From Spirochaetales bacterium (GTDB taxonomy: Bacteria; Spirochaetota; Spirochaetia; Treponematales; UBA12059): DNA of 36,669 nt. The stretch spans positions 1 to 36,669 of the forward strand of contig JAFGNN010000041.1 of assembly GCA_016926955.1 (NCBI GenBank), read 5' to 3'. This document shows, piece after piece, positions 27,926 through 34,795 of the stretch. Position 1 is the first letter of the stretch. Each line of letters begins with the position of its first letter. Made by a program: the position numbers and the translations under genes. Under the pieces are notes generated by a model. That model did no database searches. It was not told where the DNA came from and worked only from the letters and a program-made list of their open reading frames with translations.

Positions 27926-29095
27926 TCAGAACCGCCCGAGGTCCTTGTCGCCGCGGCCGGACAGGTTGATGATCGCGAGCCGCCCTGAGCCCGCGAGGCG
28001 CTTCTCCGCCAGCGCCACCGCGTGCGCGCTCTCGATGGCCGGAATGATGCCCTCGAGCCGCGACAGCTTGCGGAAGGCCGCCACCGCCTCGTCATCCATC
28101 ACGGGTTCGTACCGCACCCGGCCCGCGTCCTTGAGCATTGCGTGCTCAGGGCCTATGCCGGGGTAGTCGAGCCCTGCCGAGATCGAGTAGGCGTCCACGG
28201 GGTTCCCGGAATCGTCCACCAGGCAGTAGGAGTACGAGCCCTGGAACACGGTCGGCTTGCCGCGCGTCAGCGTGGCCGCCGTGCGCAGGCCCGCCACGTC
28301 CGTGCCGCCGCCTTCCGCCCCGAAGAGCTCGACGCCCTCGTCGTCGAGGAAGGCGGAAAAGAGGCCGATGGCGTTCGAGCCGCCGCCGGCGCAGGCGAAG
28401 CAGGCGTCGGGCAGCCTGCCTTCCTTTTCGAGGATCTGGCGCCGCGCTTCCTCCCCGATGACGGACTGGAAGCGCCGCACGATGGAGGGGTACGGGTGCG
28501 GGCCTACCGCCGAGCCGAGACAGTAGAAGACGTCCGGGTGTCCGATGTAGTGGCTGAGGGCCGCGTCCACCGCGTCCTTGAGGGTGCCCGTGCCCGCGTC
28601 GGTGGTCACGACCTCCGCGCCGAGCAGCTTCATGCGCTCCACGTTCGGGGCCTGGCGCCGGGCGTCCTCGCTGCCCATGAACACGGTGCACTCGAGGCCG
28701 AAGAGGGCGGCCACGGTAGCGGTCGCGACGCCGTGCTGGCCGGCGCCGGTCTCCGCGATGAGCTTCCGCGCGCCCATGCGGCGCGCGAGCAGGCCCTGCC
28801 CGAGCGTGTTGTTGATCTTGTGGGCGCCGGTGTGGTTCAGGTCCTCGCGCTTCAGGTACACGGTCGCTCCGATTTCGGCCGAGAGCCTGCGGGCGAGGTA
28901 GAGCGGGCTTTCGCGCCCGACGTAGTCGCGGAGCAACGAGCGGTACTCGGCCATGAAAGCCGGGTCGGCCAGGGCCGCCTCGAATTCGCGGGCCAAGTCG
29001 AGCAGCTTTGGGGCCAGGACTTCCGGGACGAAGGCGCCGCCGTAGGCGCCGAAATAGCCGGAACGGAGGGCGGATTCTGCTTCGAGTGAACGCAT
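27926..29095 (-). CDS. trpB: Tryptophan synthase beta chain, without trpA nearby
   Basis: 389 residues, standard TrpB1 length. It condenses indole with serine using PLP. Signatures: 'GAYGGAFVPE' (16-25), the PLP-binding lysine in 'KREDLNHTGAHKINN' (Lys93), 'AETGAGQHGVATAT', 'YCLGSAVGPHPYP', the phosphate-binding 'GGGSNAIG', and C-terminal 'SGRGDKDL'. An AAGGAG ribosome binding site six bases upstream supports the ATG at 29095. The frame runs open to 29281 but through the leader region. No other trp gene is in the window and trpA is not adjacent, so it either pairs with a distant TrpA or salvages external indole. It is probably expressed from the promoter at 29252-29281. Confidence 0.95.
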   Translation of the reverse strand: MRSLEAESALRSGYFGAYGGAFVPEVLAPKLLDLAREFEAALADPAFMAEYRSLLRDYVGRESPLYLARRLSAEIGATVYLKREDLNHTGAHKINNTLGQGLLARRMGARKLIAETGAGQHGVATATVAALFGLECTVFMGSEDARRQAPNVERMKLLGAEVVTTDAGTGTLKDAVDAALSHYIGHPDVFYCLGSAVGPHPYPSIVRRFQSVIGEEARRQILEKEGRLPDACFACAGGGSNAIGLFSAFLDDEGVELFGAEGGGTDVAGLRTAATLTRGKPTVFQGSYSYCLVDDSGNPVDAYSISAGLDYPGIGPEHAMLKDAGRVRYEPVMDDEAVAAFRKLSRLEGIIPAIESAHAVALAEKRLAGSGRLAIINLSGRGDKDLGRF

Positions 29096-29184
29096 GGATG
29101 TCTCCTTTTTTCCCGCGTTGGCGCGGGGCAAGTTCGTGAGGCGGTTTTGAGGGACTGTAAACTGGGGTTTTTGCGGGTAGCGGC

Positions 29185-29244
29185 TCAGCGGCGCCAGAGC
29201 AGGACGCCGGGAATGCGGAAGAAGCGCAGGTCGCGATGGTTCAT
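29185..29244 (-). CDS. Candidate 19-residue leader peptide upstream of trpB
   Basis: An ATG at 29244 directly downstream of a strong promoter opens the short frame MNHRDLRFFRIPGVLLWRR, ending 89 bp before the trpB start. A single Trp codon stands three codons before the stop. This is the position expected for a tryptophan-sensing leader, though classic leaders have two or more adjacent Trp codons. No Shine-Dalgarno precedes it; the predicted transcription start is at the ATG. It may instead be a chance frame. Confidence 0.35.
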   Translation of the reverse strand: MNHRDLRFFRIPGVLLWRR

Positions 29245-29251
29245 GCACGGC

Positions 29252-29281
29252 ACCATACCGGACGCGTCGCGTTACTGTCAA
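29252..29281 (-). promoter_or_regulatory. Sigma-70 promoter of trpB
   Basis: On the minus strand a perfect TTGACA (29281-29276), 18-bp spacer, TATGGT (29257-29252). The transcript would start around 29244-29245, about 150 nt before trpB, at the first codon of the short leader frame. Confidence 0.7.
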
Positions 29282-29340
29282 TAGATACTTCCGCGAAACT
29301 TCTCATTTTCTCGCGCTTGCCCGACGCGCGCCGGATGTGT

Positions 29341-29531
29341 GTCACGAAGCTTCCGGGTATCCTCCGCCGCCGCGGCGGTGTCACGAAGCTTTCGGGTCCC
29401 CCCGCCACCGCGGCGGTGTCACGAAGCTTCCGGGTCCCCTCGCCACCGCGGCGGTGTCACGAAGCTTCCGGGCTCCCTCGCCACCGCGCTGGTGTCACGA
29501 AGCTTCCGGGTCCCCTCGCCACCGCGGCGCA
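29341..29531. repeat. Minisatellite: five tandem 38-39 bp units
   Basis: Units begin GTCACGAAGC at 29341, 29380, 29418, 29456 and 29494. The first is 39 bp and the others 38 bp, with only a few substitutions. Each holds a GAAGCTTC palindrome (altered to GAAGCTTTC in the second) and a CCACCGCGG-rich half. The array fills most of the gap between ybaK and the trpB promoter; units abut directly with no spacers. Because the unit length is not a multiple of three, all frames read through it without stops, which produces false ORFs. The rest of the gap (29532-29593) shows nothing recognisable. Confidence 0.92.
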
Positions 29532-29593
29532 GGGCTTTCCGGACGGGGAAGTGGCGAAGCGGGCTTGGGGGAAGCGTCCTGAAGGGCTCTTTT

Positions 29594-30073
29594 TCAGACC
29601 AAATCGGCGTAGCGCGCTTCGGAACCCTGCGCCCCCAGCGCCTCCAGGAGCGACTCGGGCGCGATGACGATCTGCAGGCCGCGCGCGCCTCCGCTCACGG
29701 AGATGCGATCGTGGAGCTGGGCCGCCTCCTCCACGAACACCGGTAGCGGCTTCTTCGTGGCCAGCGGCGAGCAGCCGCCCCGGACGTAGCCTGTCGCGCC
29801 GAGGAGCTCCTTGAGCGGCAGGAGCTCGACGGCCTTCTCCCCCGAGGCCTTTGCCGCCTTGCGGAGGTCGAGTTCCTCCCCGCCGGGCACAACGCAAAGA
29901 AAGACGCCCGCGCGCTCTCCGCGCAGGGCGAGGGTCTTGTATACCCGTTCGAGGTCTTGGCCGGTCTTTGCGGCCACAGCAGCCGCAGAGAGGTCCTCCT
30001 CGTCCACGTCATATGAGAGGAGCTCGAAGGCCGCGCCCCGGGACTCGAGAAAGCGGACCGCGTTGGTCTTCAT
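29594..30073 (-). CDS. ybaK: Aminoacyl-tRNA deacylase, YbaK/EbsC family (Cys-tRNA(Pro) deacylase type)
   Basis: 159 residues, the usual length. The family removes wrongly attached amino acids from tRNA, YbaK acting on Cys-tRNA(Pro). Signatures: 'KTNAVRFLESRGAAFELLSYDVDEEDLSAAAVA' N-terminal region, the active-site lysine segment 'RVYKTLALRG' (about 43-52), 'VFLCVVPGGEELDLRKAAKASG', and 'LGATGYVRGGCSPLATKKPLPVFVEE' with the GCSP loop. Cytoplasmic. It stands alone upstream of the minisatellite and trpB on the same strand and after the FNR-like gene, with 24 bp between. Confidence 0.92.
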   Translation of the reverse strand: MKTNAVRFLESRGAAFELLSYDVDEEDLSAAAVAAKTGQDLERVYKTLALRGERAGVFLCVVPGGEELDLRKAAKASGEKAVELLPLKELLGATGYVRGGCSPLATKKPLPVFVEEAAQLHDRISVSGGARGLQIVIAPESLLEALGAQGSEARYADLV

Positions 30074-30097
30074 GGCTTCAGCATGCGCCCTTCCCGG

Positions 30098-30844
30098 TCA
30101 GGACCCGACCCGCGCCGCGCGTCGGGCGATGCCCAGCGCGCGGAGAGCGCGCCGCACAGCCTTCGCCATGGGCGGCGGCCCCGAAACGAACCAGCGGGTC
30201 GCGGGATCGGCGAGGAAGGCTCCCGAAAGTCGCGCGAGCGACTCCGCGTCGGGTCGCCCGCGCTCCCCGTCCCAGAGCGGATCATGCGTCAGCGCGGCCT
30301 TCCAGGAAAAGCCGGGAAAGGTTCTCGCGTACGCGCCGAAGTCCCGGGAGGGCCCGAGTTCCTCGCGTGTTTTCGCCCACCAGAGCAACAAGGTCGGTCG
30401 AGCGGCATCGGCCCAGGCCAGATGCTCGAGCAGGCCCAGGAACGCGGCGATGCCAAAGCCTCCCGCCACCAGGACGAGGGGACCGCCCGGATCCCGCGAA
30501 CCCAGCCAGGTCGGACCGAAGGGCGCGCCGACCAACGCCGCGCAGTCCGGATCCAGGCCCGACTCGACGGCGGCAACGAAGCGGAGCGTCCAATCGTCCA
30601 CGGCCTTGACCAGGAACTCCATCCGGCCGCGCTCGTACGGAGGCGAGACTACGGGAAACGCGCGAGCCCCGCGCGGAGCCGACGGGGCCACGAGCGCGAG
30701 CATCGCGGACTGACCCGGCGCCCAAGCCGGGAACTCGCCCTCGACCGGCCGCAGCGAAAGGCGCGCGGTGCGGGGTCCCTCCATGAGCGCCCGCGATACG
30801 ACGCATGGAACGCGGGCGGCAACGGAGAGCACCAAGGACAACAT
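30098..30844 (-). CDS. FNR-like FAD/NAD(P)H oxidoreductase
   Basis: 248 residues. The N-terminal half forms a ferredoxin-reductase-type FAD barrel with 'WAPGQSAML' and the flavin motif 'RAFPVVSPPY' (about 60-69). The C-terminal half has a nucleotide-binding 'LVLVAGGFGIAAFLGLLEHL' segment (about 125-144), and ends with 'RWFVSGPPPMAKAVRRAL' near 217-234. It resembles the PyrK / sulfide dehydrogenase beta group, but the C-terminal cysteine cluster for a 2Fe-2S centre is absent, so electrons must go to a separate partner. The ATG overlaps the GH57 stop as TGATG, so it is translationally coupled to a carbohydrate-active protein, an unexpected combination. Substrate and partner unknown. Confidence 0.75.
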   Translation of the reverse strand: MLSLVLSVAARVPCVVSRALMEGPRTARLSLRPVEGEFPAWAPGQSAMLALVAPSAPRGARAFPVVSPPYERGRMEFLVKAVDDWTLRFVAAVESGLDPDCAALVGAPFGPTWLGSRDPGGPLVLVAGGFGIAAFLGLLEHLAWADAARPTLLLWWAKTREELGPSRDFGAYARTFPGFSWKAALTHDPLWDGERGRPDAESLARLSGAFLADPATRWFVSGPPPMAKAVRRALRALGIARRAARVGS

Positions 30845-32439
30845 CAGCGCCTCGGGCGGAACATGCGATAGTTTATGAAGGGGAACAGGTTGTTGCGCTT
30901 CTCGAGGCGGGTTATCCACTCGGTCCCGACCTGGTTGGCGCAGAGCATCTCGTAGATGCGATTGAAATTGGTAACCGCGTCCTCGACCTGCTTGCGGGCG
31001 AAGGAGCTCGACTTGCCGGCGCGCATGAGCAAGGCCCAGTCGGAGCACTGCGCCAGGAGAGTCTCGCGGGCGGCCTGGTTGAGCACGCGCTCCTTGAGGC
31101 CCGACTCGTTCGGGAAGCGCTCCGCCAGCTCGGCCATGCGCTCGGCCACCTTGATGGCGTGGCGGTAGATCCAGTCGTTGGAGCCGTTGAGCCAGACGTC
31201 CGCGTAGCCGCCGTCGCCCCAGGACGAGAACTCGGGCACCGATTCCTGCGAATCGGGGTGGAGCTTCAGGTATTCCTCGAGCGTGACGAATGAGAGCTTC
31301 TTGCCGTCATTGGCGCGACGGAACAGGGCCTCAAGCCAGAGCGGTCCTTCGAACCACCAGTGGCCGAAAAGCTCCGCGTCATAGGGGCAGACCATCAGCG
31401 GCGGACGGTCCAGATGGGGGCCCGCGGCCTCCGCTTGGGCGGAGCGGTCGCGAAGGAAGGCCTCCGCGTGCTCGAAGGCGCGGGTATACGCGGCACTCGG
31501 GTCGTAGGGCCGCTTCTGGTCTGTCTTTCCCGTCACCGCCCAGTACTTGAAACCGGTGAAAATTCGGGTGCGGTCCTCTTCGATGAAGGGAGCGACGTAG
31601 TCCAGTCCCAGGTCGAAGCCGATGTCGCGGTAGAAATCGCGGTAAACGCTGTCCGCGGGGTAGCCCGAGTTCTCTGACCAGACTGCGTCGGTGGAGTCCA
31701 CGTCGCGGATGAAGAACGAAAGTCCGTTCGCAGAGCGCGTCGGCGCGTAGGAGCCGCGCTCCGGCACCGGATCGCCGAGCAGGGCGCCCCGCGTCGAGAC
31801 GACGGTGAACTGGAGGTTGTTGGCCTTCAGCACGTCCTCCGCGCCGGGATACCAGCCGAGCTGGGGCATCCAGAAGCCCGCGGGCAGCTTGCCGAAGGCC
31901 GCGCGGTGTCCGGCCACCGCCGTCTCGACCTGGGCGGGCACCACTTGGCCCACGTCGCGGAAGATGGGCAGGAAGGCGTGGGTGGCGCCGCTCGTCATGA
32001 TGTCGATACGGCCCTTCTTGTAATAGAAGTCGAAGGCCGCCACAAGGTCGCGGCCATAAAGGCCGACGAAGTCGTCGCGGTCCATGCGATAGAGGTTTTC
32101 GTAGAGGCGGGCAAGGTTGTGGAAGGTCGGCTCGCCCGCGGTGCGCTCGAGCTCCCGGCGCGAAAGCTCGAGCTGCTGGTCTAGAAATCCGACGTAGCGT
32201 TCCTTGAGGAGCTCGTCCCCGAGCATGGCTATGAGGGTCGGCGAGAGCACGAGGGTGAAGCGGTACGGAACCGCGTCGGCCTCGAGCCTGCGCATGAGCC
32301 TCAATAGGGGCAGATAGGTCTCGCTCATGGCTTCGAAGAGCCAGCGCTCCTCGAGGAAGCGCGGATAATCGGGCTGCCTGACAAAGGGTAGGTGGGCGTT
32401 GAGCACCAGGGCGATGTAGCCGCTCCGGTCCGCGTTCAT
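30844..32439 (-). CDS. GH57 / DUF1957 branching-enzyme-like protein with nucleophile Glu replaced by Gln
   Basis: 531 residues, full length for the GH57 1,4-alpha-glucan branching enzymes (AmyC, TTHA1902 type). Conserved GH57 regions: region 1 'LNAHLPFVR' (13-21), region 2 'TSGATHAFLP' (149-158), region 3 'GFWMPQLGWYPG' (188-199), region 4 'CPYDAELFGHWWFEG' (351-365) with catalytic Asp354, and region 5 'SSWGDGGYADVWLNG'. The C-terminal helical DUF1957 domain follows. In active enzymes region 3 reads W-x-P-E and the Glu is the nucleophile; here the codon at 31861-31863 is CAG, giving Gln193. Either the protein is a non-catalytic glucan-binding relative or it uses another residue. Its ATG overlaps the DUF4912 gene stop (ATGA). 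Cytoplasmic. Confidence 0.88.
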   Translation of the reverse strand: MNADRSGYIALVLNAHLPFVRQPDYPRFLEERWLFEAMSETYLPLLRLMRRLEADAVPYRFTLVLSPTLIAMLGDELLKERYVGFLDQQLELSRRELERTAGEPTFHNLARLYENLYRMDRDDFVGLYGRDLVAAFDFYYKKGRIDIMTSGATHAFLPIFRDVGQVVPAQVETAVAGHRAAFGKLPAGFWMPQLGWYPGAEDVLKANNLQFTVVSTRGALLGDPVPERGSYAPTRSANGLSFFIRDVDSTDAVWSENSGYPADSVYRDFYRDIGFDLGLDYVAPFIEEDRTRIFTGFKYWAVTGKTDQKRPYDPSAAYTRAFEHAEAFLRDRSAQAEAAGPHLDRPPLMVCPYDAELFGHWWFEGPLWLEALFRRANDGKKLSFVTLEEYLKLHPDSQESVPEFSSWGDGGYADVWLNGSNDWIYRHAIKVAERMAELAERFPNESGLKERVLNQAARETLLAQCSDWALLMRAGKSSSFARKQVEDAVTNFNRIYEMLCANQVGTEWITRLEKRNNLFPFINYRMFRPRR

Positions 32440-33143
32440 CGTGATTCACCTCCGCCGAGTATGCGCGACGGATGCCGCTCGTCCTCGGGCTCAATGCGCA
32501 GGCCTTGGATACCCGAAAGCCGCAGCAGCTCGGCGGTCCTCGCCTCGAGCCCGGAAAGGGGCTTGGAGAGGGAGGCTCGGGGGGTCCTGACCGCGTTCGA
32601 CCTGGCGAGCGCCTTCTGCCGGCCGCCGAGACGCACGCAGATGTCGATGCGGTAGCGCGAATCCTGGTCCGGCAGGTTGAGGTACCACTGGACGTCCTCG
32701 TCACCCACCGCGATGTCGAAGTGGTCTGACGACGAACCTTCTCCACGCGGCTCCTCGACCACGCGGAGGAAGTAGCCCGAGAAGTCAGGGTCGCCTTCGA
32801 AACGGTCTCGGTCCTCGTCCTTTATGTCCCAGTAGGCAAAGGCCCAAGCGGGATCGCGAACCAGCACCTTGATGGCGGTTTCGTTGTAGCGACGCTCGAT
32901 GCAGGGCGCCGCGTCGAGCGATGCGTCGAAGTCGTCGAGTTCGGACCCCGAGTACTTCTTCTCTTCGACGTGGACGGGAGCGTCCCGATCCACGCGGCGA
33001 TCCTCGTGGTCTTCCTCGAAGGCCTCGACGAGGGTCTCCTGGACCACGGGCCGCTCCAGCCCCGGCGGCAGGTCGAGACCCATCTTCTCGGCGAGCGCGT
33101 AGAGCGCTTCCATCGAAAGGTCGTTCAGCTTGTCGGCGTTCAC
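32436..33143 (-). CDS. DUF4912 protein with Rho-N/SAP-like N-terminus
   Basis: 235 residues from a GTG at 33143. Residues 3-40 ('LNDLSMEALYALAEKMGLDLPPGL') look like a helix-extension-helix (Rho-N/SAP-like) motif seen at the start of spirochaete DUF4912 proteins. After a charged linker (45-75) comes the DUF4912 domain: 'NETAIKVLVRDPAWAFAYWDIKDEDRDRF', 'GYFLRVVEE', 'WYLNLPDQDSRYRIDICVR' (about 87-190). The domain resembles a carbohydrate-binding beta-sandwich and its gene regularly neighbours DUF1957. Function unknown; glycogen-related binding is inference. The annotated frame could start at a TTG at 33179, but that TTG belongs to a TTGACA -35 box, so the GTG is preferred. The stop overlaps the GH57 start. 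Confidence 0.75.
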   Translation of the reverse strand: MNADKLNDLSMEALYALAEKMGLDLPPGLERPVVQETLVEAFEEDHEDRRVDRDAPVHVEEKKYSGSELDDFDASLDAAPCIERRYNETAIKVLVRDPAWAFAYWDIKDEDRDRFEGDPDFSGYFLRVVEEPRGEGSSSDHFDIAVGDEDVQWYLNLPDQDSRYRIDICVRLGGRQKALARSNAVRTPRASLSKPLSGLEARTAELLRLSGIQGLRIEPEDERHPSRILGGGESR

Positions 33144-33149
33144 GGGCGC

Positions 33150-33179
33150 ATAGTGGCCGATCGCCCGGAGGGGTGTCAA
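33150..33179 (-). promoter_or_regulatory. Candidate promoter of the DUF4912-GH57-FNR operon, apparently leaderless
   Basis: On the minus strand a perfect TTGACA (33179-33174), 18-bp spacer, CACTAT (33155-33150), then six bases (GCGCCC) to the GTG start at 33143. No ribosome binding site fits between. Confidence 0.5.
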
Positions 33180-33208
33180 GTCGAGTGCGCCCGAGCCCTC
33201 CCGAGGGC

Positions 33209-34543
33209 TCAGGCCTGGTCCGTCTTCGTACCTTCGGCGCCGGGGCTCCGGGGAGTCCGGCGCCGGCGGCGGCGGCGCTTCGCGGCGGTTCCGCCGGAGC
33301 GGTCCGGGGCGGCCGCGTCCTCATCGAAGGGCGTTGGCCTCGAGGCGCGGACCTTCCCGGGCGCGCTTCCGCGCCCCTCGTCGGCGGGCTTCGGAGCCGA
33401 AGCCCGGGAAGCGGCCTCGACGGCCGTGTCGGCGGCCTGCCCTTCGTCGGCCGAGCGGCCACTCTTCCGCCGGCGCCTGGAACGCTTCCGCTTCTGGTGC
33501 GGAGCCGACTCGGGGGCCTTGTAGACGAGCCGCACCGCGGCTTCGAGCTCGACGCGCGGCATAACGAGGGGTTCGAGCAGGGCGCGGGCGGCCGCCACGG
33601 CAGCCCTCCAGGACTCGTTCGGGTCGGAATGGACGGGCGGGGAACAGACAGCTTCGACGTCGGCCCTGACCACGTAGGAAAGCAGTCGTGAGAGCGTTTT
33701 GTCGCGCGTTTCGTTCACGGTTTCATCCAGCTCGGCGAGCGCCTTCCCGAACGAGGCCTTGAATGCCGGTTCCGAGTCGCAACGAGCGGCGAGGGCGGGC
33801 ATGAAGCGCGGCAAGAGCTTGAAGCGCGCGAGTCCCTCGAAGATGGAAGCGGCGCGCCCGGAGCCGAGCACCTTCGCCAGCTCCTCGGACAATCGCGAAC
33901 TGGACGCTTCCGAAAGCAGTCGGGCGTCGCGTCTCATGGCCATCGCGAGGGCGAGCGGTATCCTGCACCCGGTGGTGGCGGAGTACTTTACGGCGCGGAA
34001 CATGCGCACCGGATCTTCCCGGAAGATGGTGGCGAGAGGAATGACCGGCTTGATCCGCTTCGCCATGACATCCTTGAAACCGCCCACATAGTCGACAAGG
34101 AGTTGTCCGATCGGATCGTAGTAGAGGGCGTTCATGGTGAAGTCGCGCCGGAGCGCGTCCTCGTCTATGGTGCCGTAGGTATTGCCCACCGTGCCGTCCT
34201 TGATGGACCGGAAGGTGGAAACCTCGTAGATGTGGGGACCGGCGTAGACGTGGACCAGGCGGAAGCGGCGCCCGATGACGCGGGAGTTGTGGAAGATCCG
34301 CCTGATTCGGGGCGGCTGGGCGTCCGTGACGATGTCGAAATCCTTCGGATGCCGGCCGAGCAGGAGGTCGCGCACGGCGCCGCCGACGATGTAGGCATCA
34401 TGTCCGGAGGCCCTGAGGCGCTCGACGATACGGAATGCGTCCGGGTCGATGTCCCTTGAATCGATCCGGTGCTCGCGCTCCTCGTAGACCAGAGCCTTCC
34501 TGACCGGCTTCCCCTCGGAATCCTTGCTGTAGCGTGTGAGCAC
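33209..34543 (-). CDS. pcnB: Poly(A) polymerase / CCA-adding nucleotidyltransferase (PcnB type) with basic tail
   Basis: 444 residues from a GTG at 34543 (AGAGG upstream). Class II nucleotidyltransferase: 'AYIVGGAVRDLLLGRHPKDFDIVTDA' (50-75, catalytic Asp68 and Asp70), 'RFRLVHVYAG', 'YEVSTFR', 'ALRRDFTMNALYYD', 'VGGFKDVMAKRI' and 'REDPVRMFRAVKYSA'. The 'GRRFRLVHV' and 'IEVSTFR' arrangement plus the N-terminal 'RIDSRDIDPDAFRIVERL' are PcnB-like. It adds A residues to RNA 3' ends or CCA to tRNA; the two activities cannot be separated by eye. The last 110 residues are of low complexity with two arginine clusters (KRKRSRRRRK near 354-363 and KRRRRRRR near 424-431), likely an RNA-binding tail. Confidence 0.88.
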   Translation of the reverse strand: MLTRYSKDSEGKPVRKALVYEEREHRIDSRDIDPDAFRIVERLRASGHDAYIVGGAVRDLLLGRHPKDFDIVTDAQPPRIRRIFHNSRVIGRRFRLVHVYAGPHIYEVSTFRSIKDGTVGNTYGTIDEDALRRDFTMNALYYDPIGQLLVDYVGGFKDVMAKRIKPVIPLATIFREDPVRMFRAVKYSATTGCRIPLALAMAMRRDARLLSEASSSRLSEELAKVLGSGRAASIFEGLARFKLLPRFMPALAARCDSEPAFKASFGKALAELDETVNETRDKTLSRLLSYVVRADVEAVCSPPVHSDPNESWRAAVAAARALLEPLVMPRVELEAAVRLVYKAPESAPHQKRKRSRRRRKSGRSADEGQAADTAVEAASRASAPKPADEGRGSAPGKVRASRPTPFDEDAAAPDRSGGTAAKRRRRRRRTPRSPGAEGTKTDQA

Positions 34544-34795
34544 GCGAACCTCTGTGTCGGGAGCCTCCGCCCGGGCGGGCGGGTCGTCTCCTCATGGATC
34601 TTGATTTGGCGAAAACGGGCGTGTCCGCGAAGCGACATCGTGCGTCGACTCGCGGGCGGGTCCGGGACACGGGATCCACCCGGCCACGCGGGCCCCGGCT
34701 CCCTTCCCTCGCGGATCTCCCGCTCCCGGATTATGGCCGCCCGGGGACGGCTCGGTCAAGCCTGCGCGTCCTTCCGGCGGCCGGGAACCGGCAAA

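Noticed and set aside
29096-29281. In-frame N-terminal extension of trpB to 29281
   Set aside because: It would begin inside the -35 box, has no family counterpart, and the ATG at 29095 has an ideal AAGGAG site.
29341-29531. CRISPR array
   Set aside because: The five units abut directly and the whole unit is repeated; there are no unique spacers and no cas genes.
29236-29746. Three overlapping plus-strand ORFs of 81-143 codons with repeats such as CHEASGSPRHRG and VTKLPGPLATA
   Set aside because: They are translations of the 38-bp minisatellite. The unit is not a multiple of three, so the same sequence appears in all three frames, with no ribosome binding site or codon bias.
33144-33179. 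TTG start of the DUF4912 gene at 33179
   Set aside because: The TTG is part of a consensus TTGACA box, and the resulting extra 12 residues are absent from the family's usual N-terminus.
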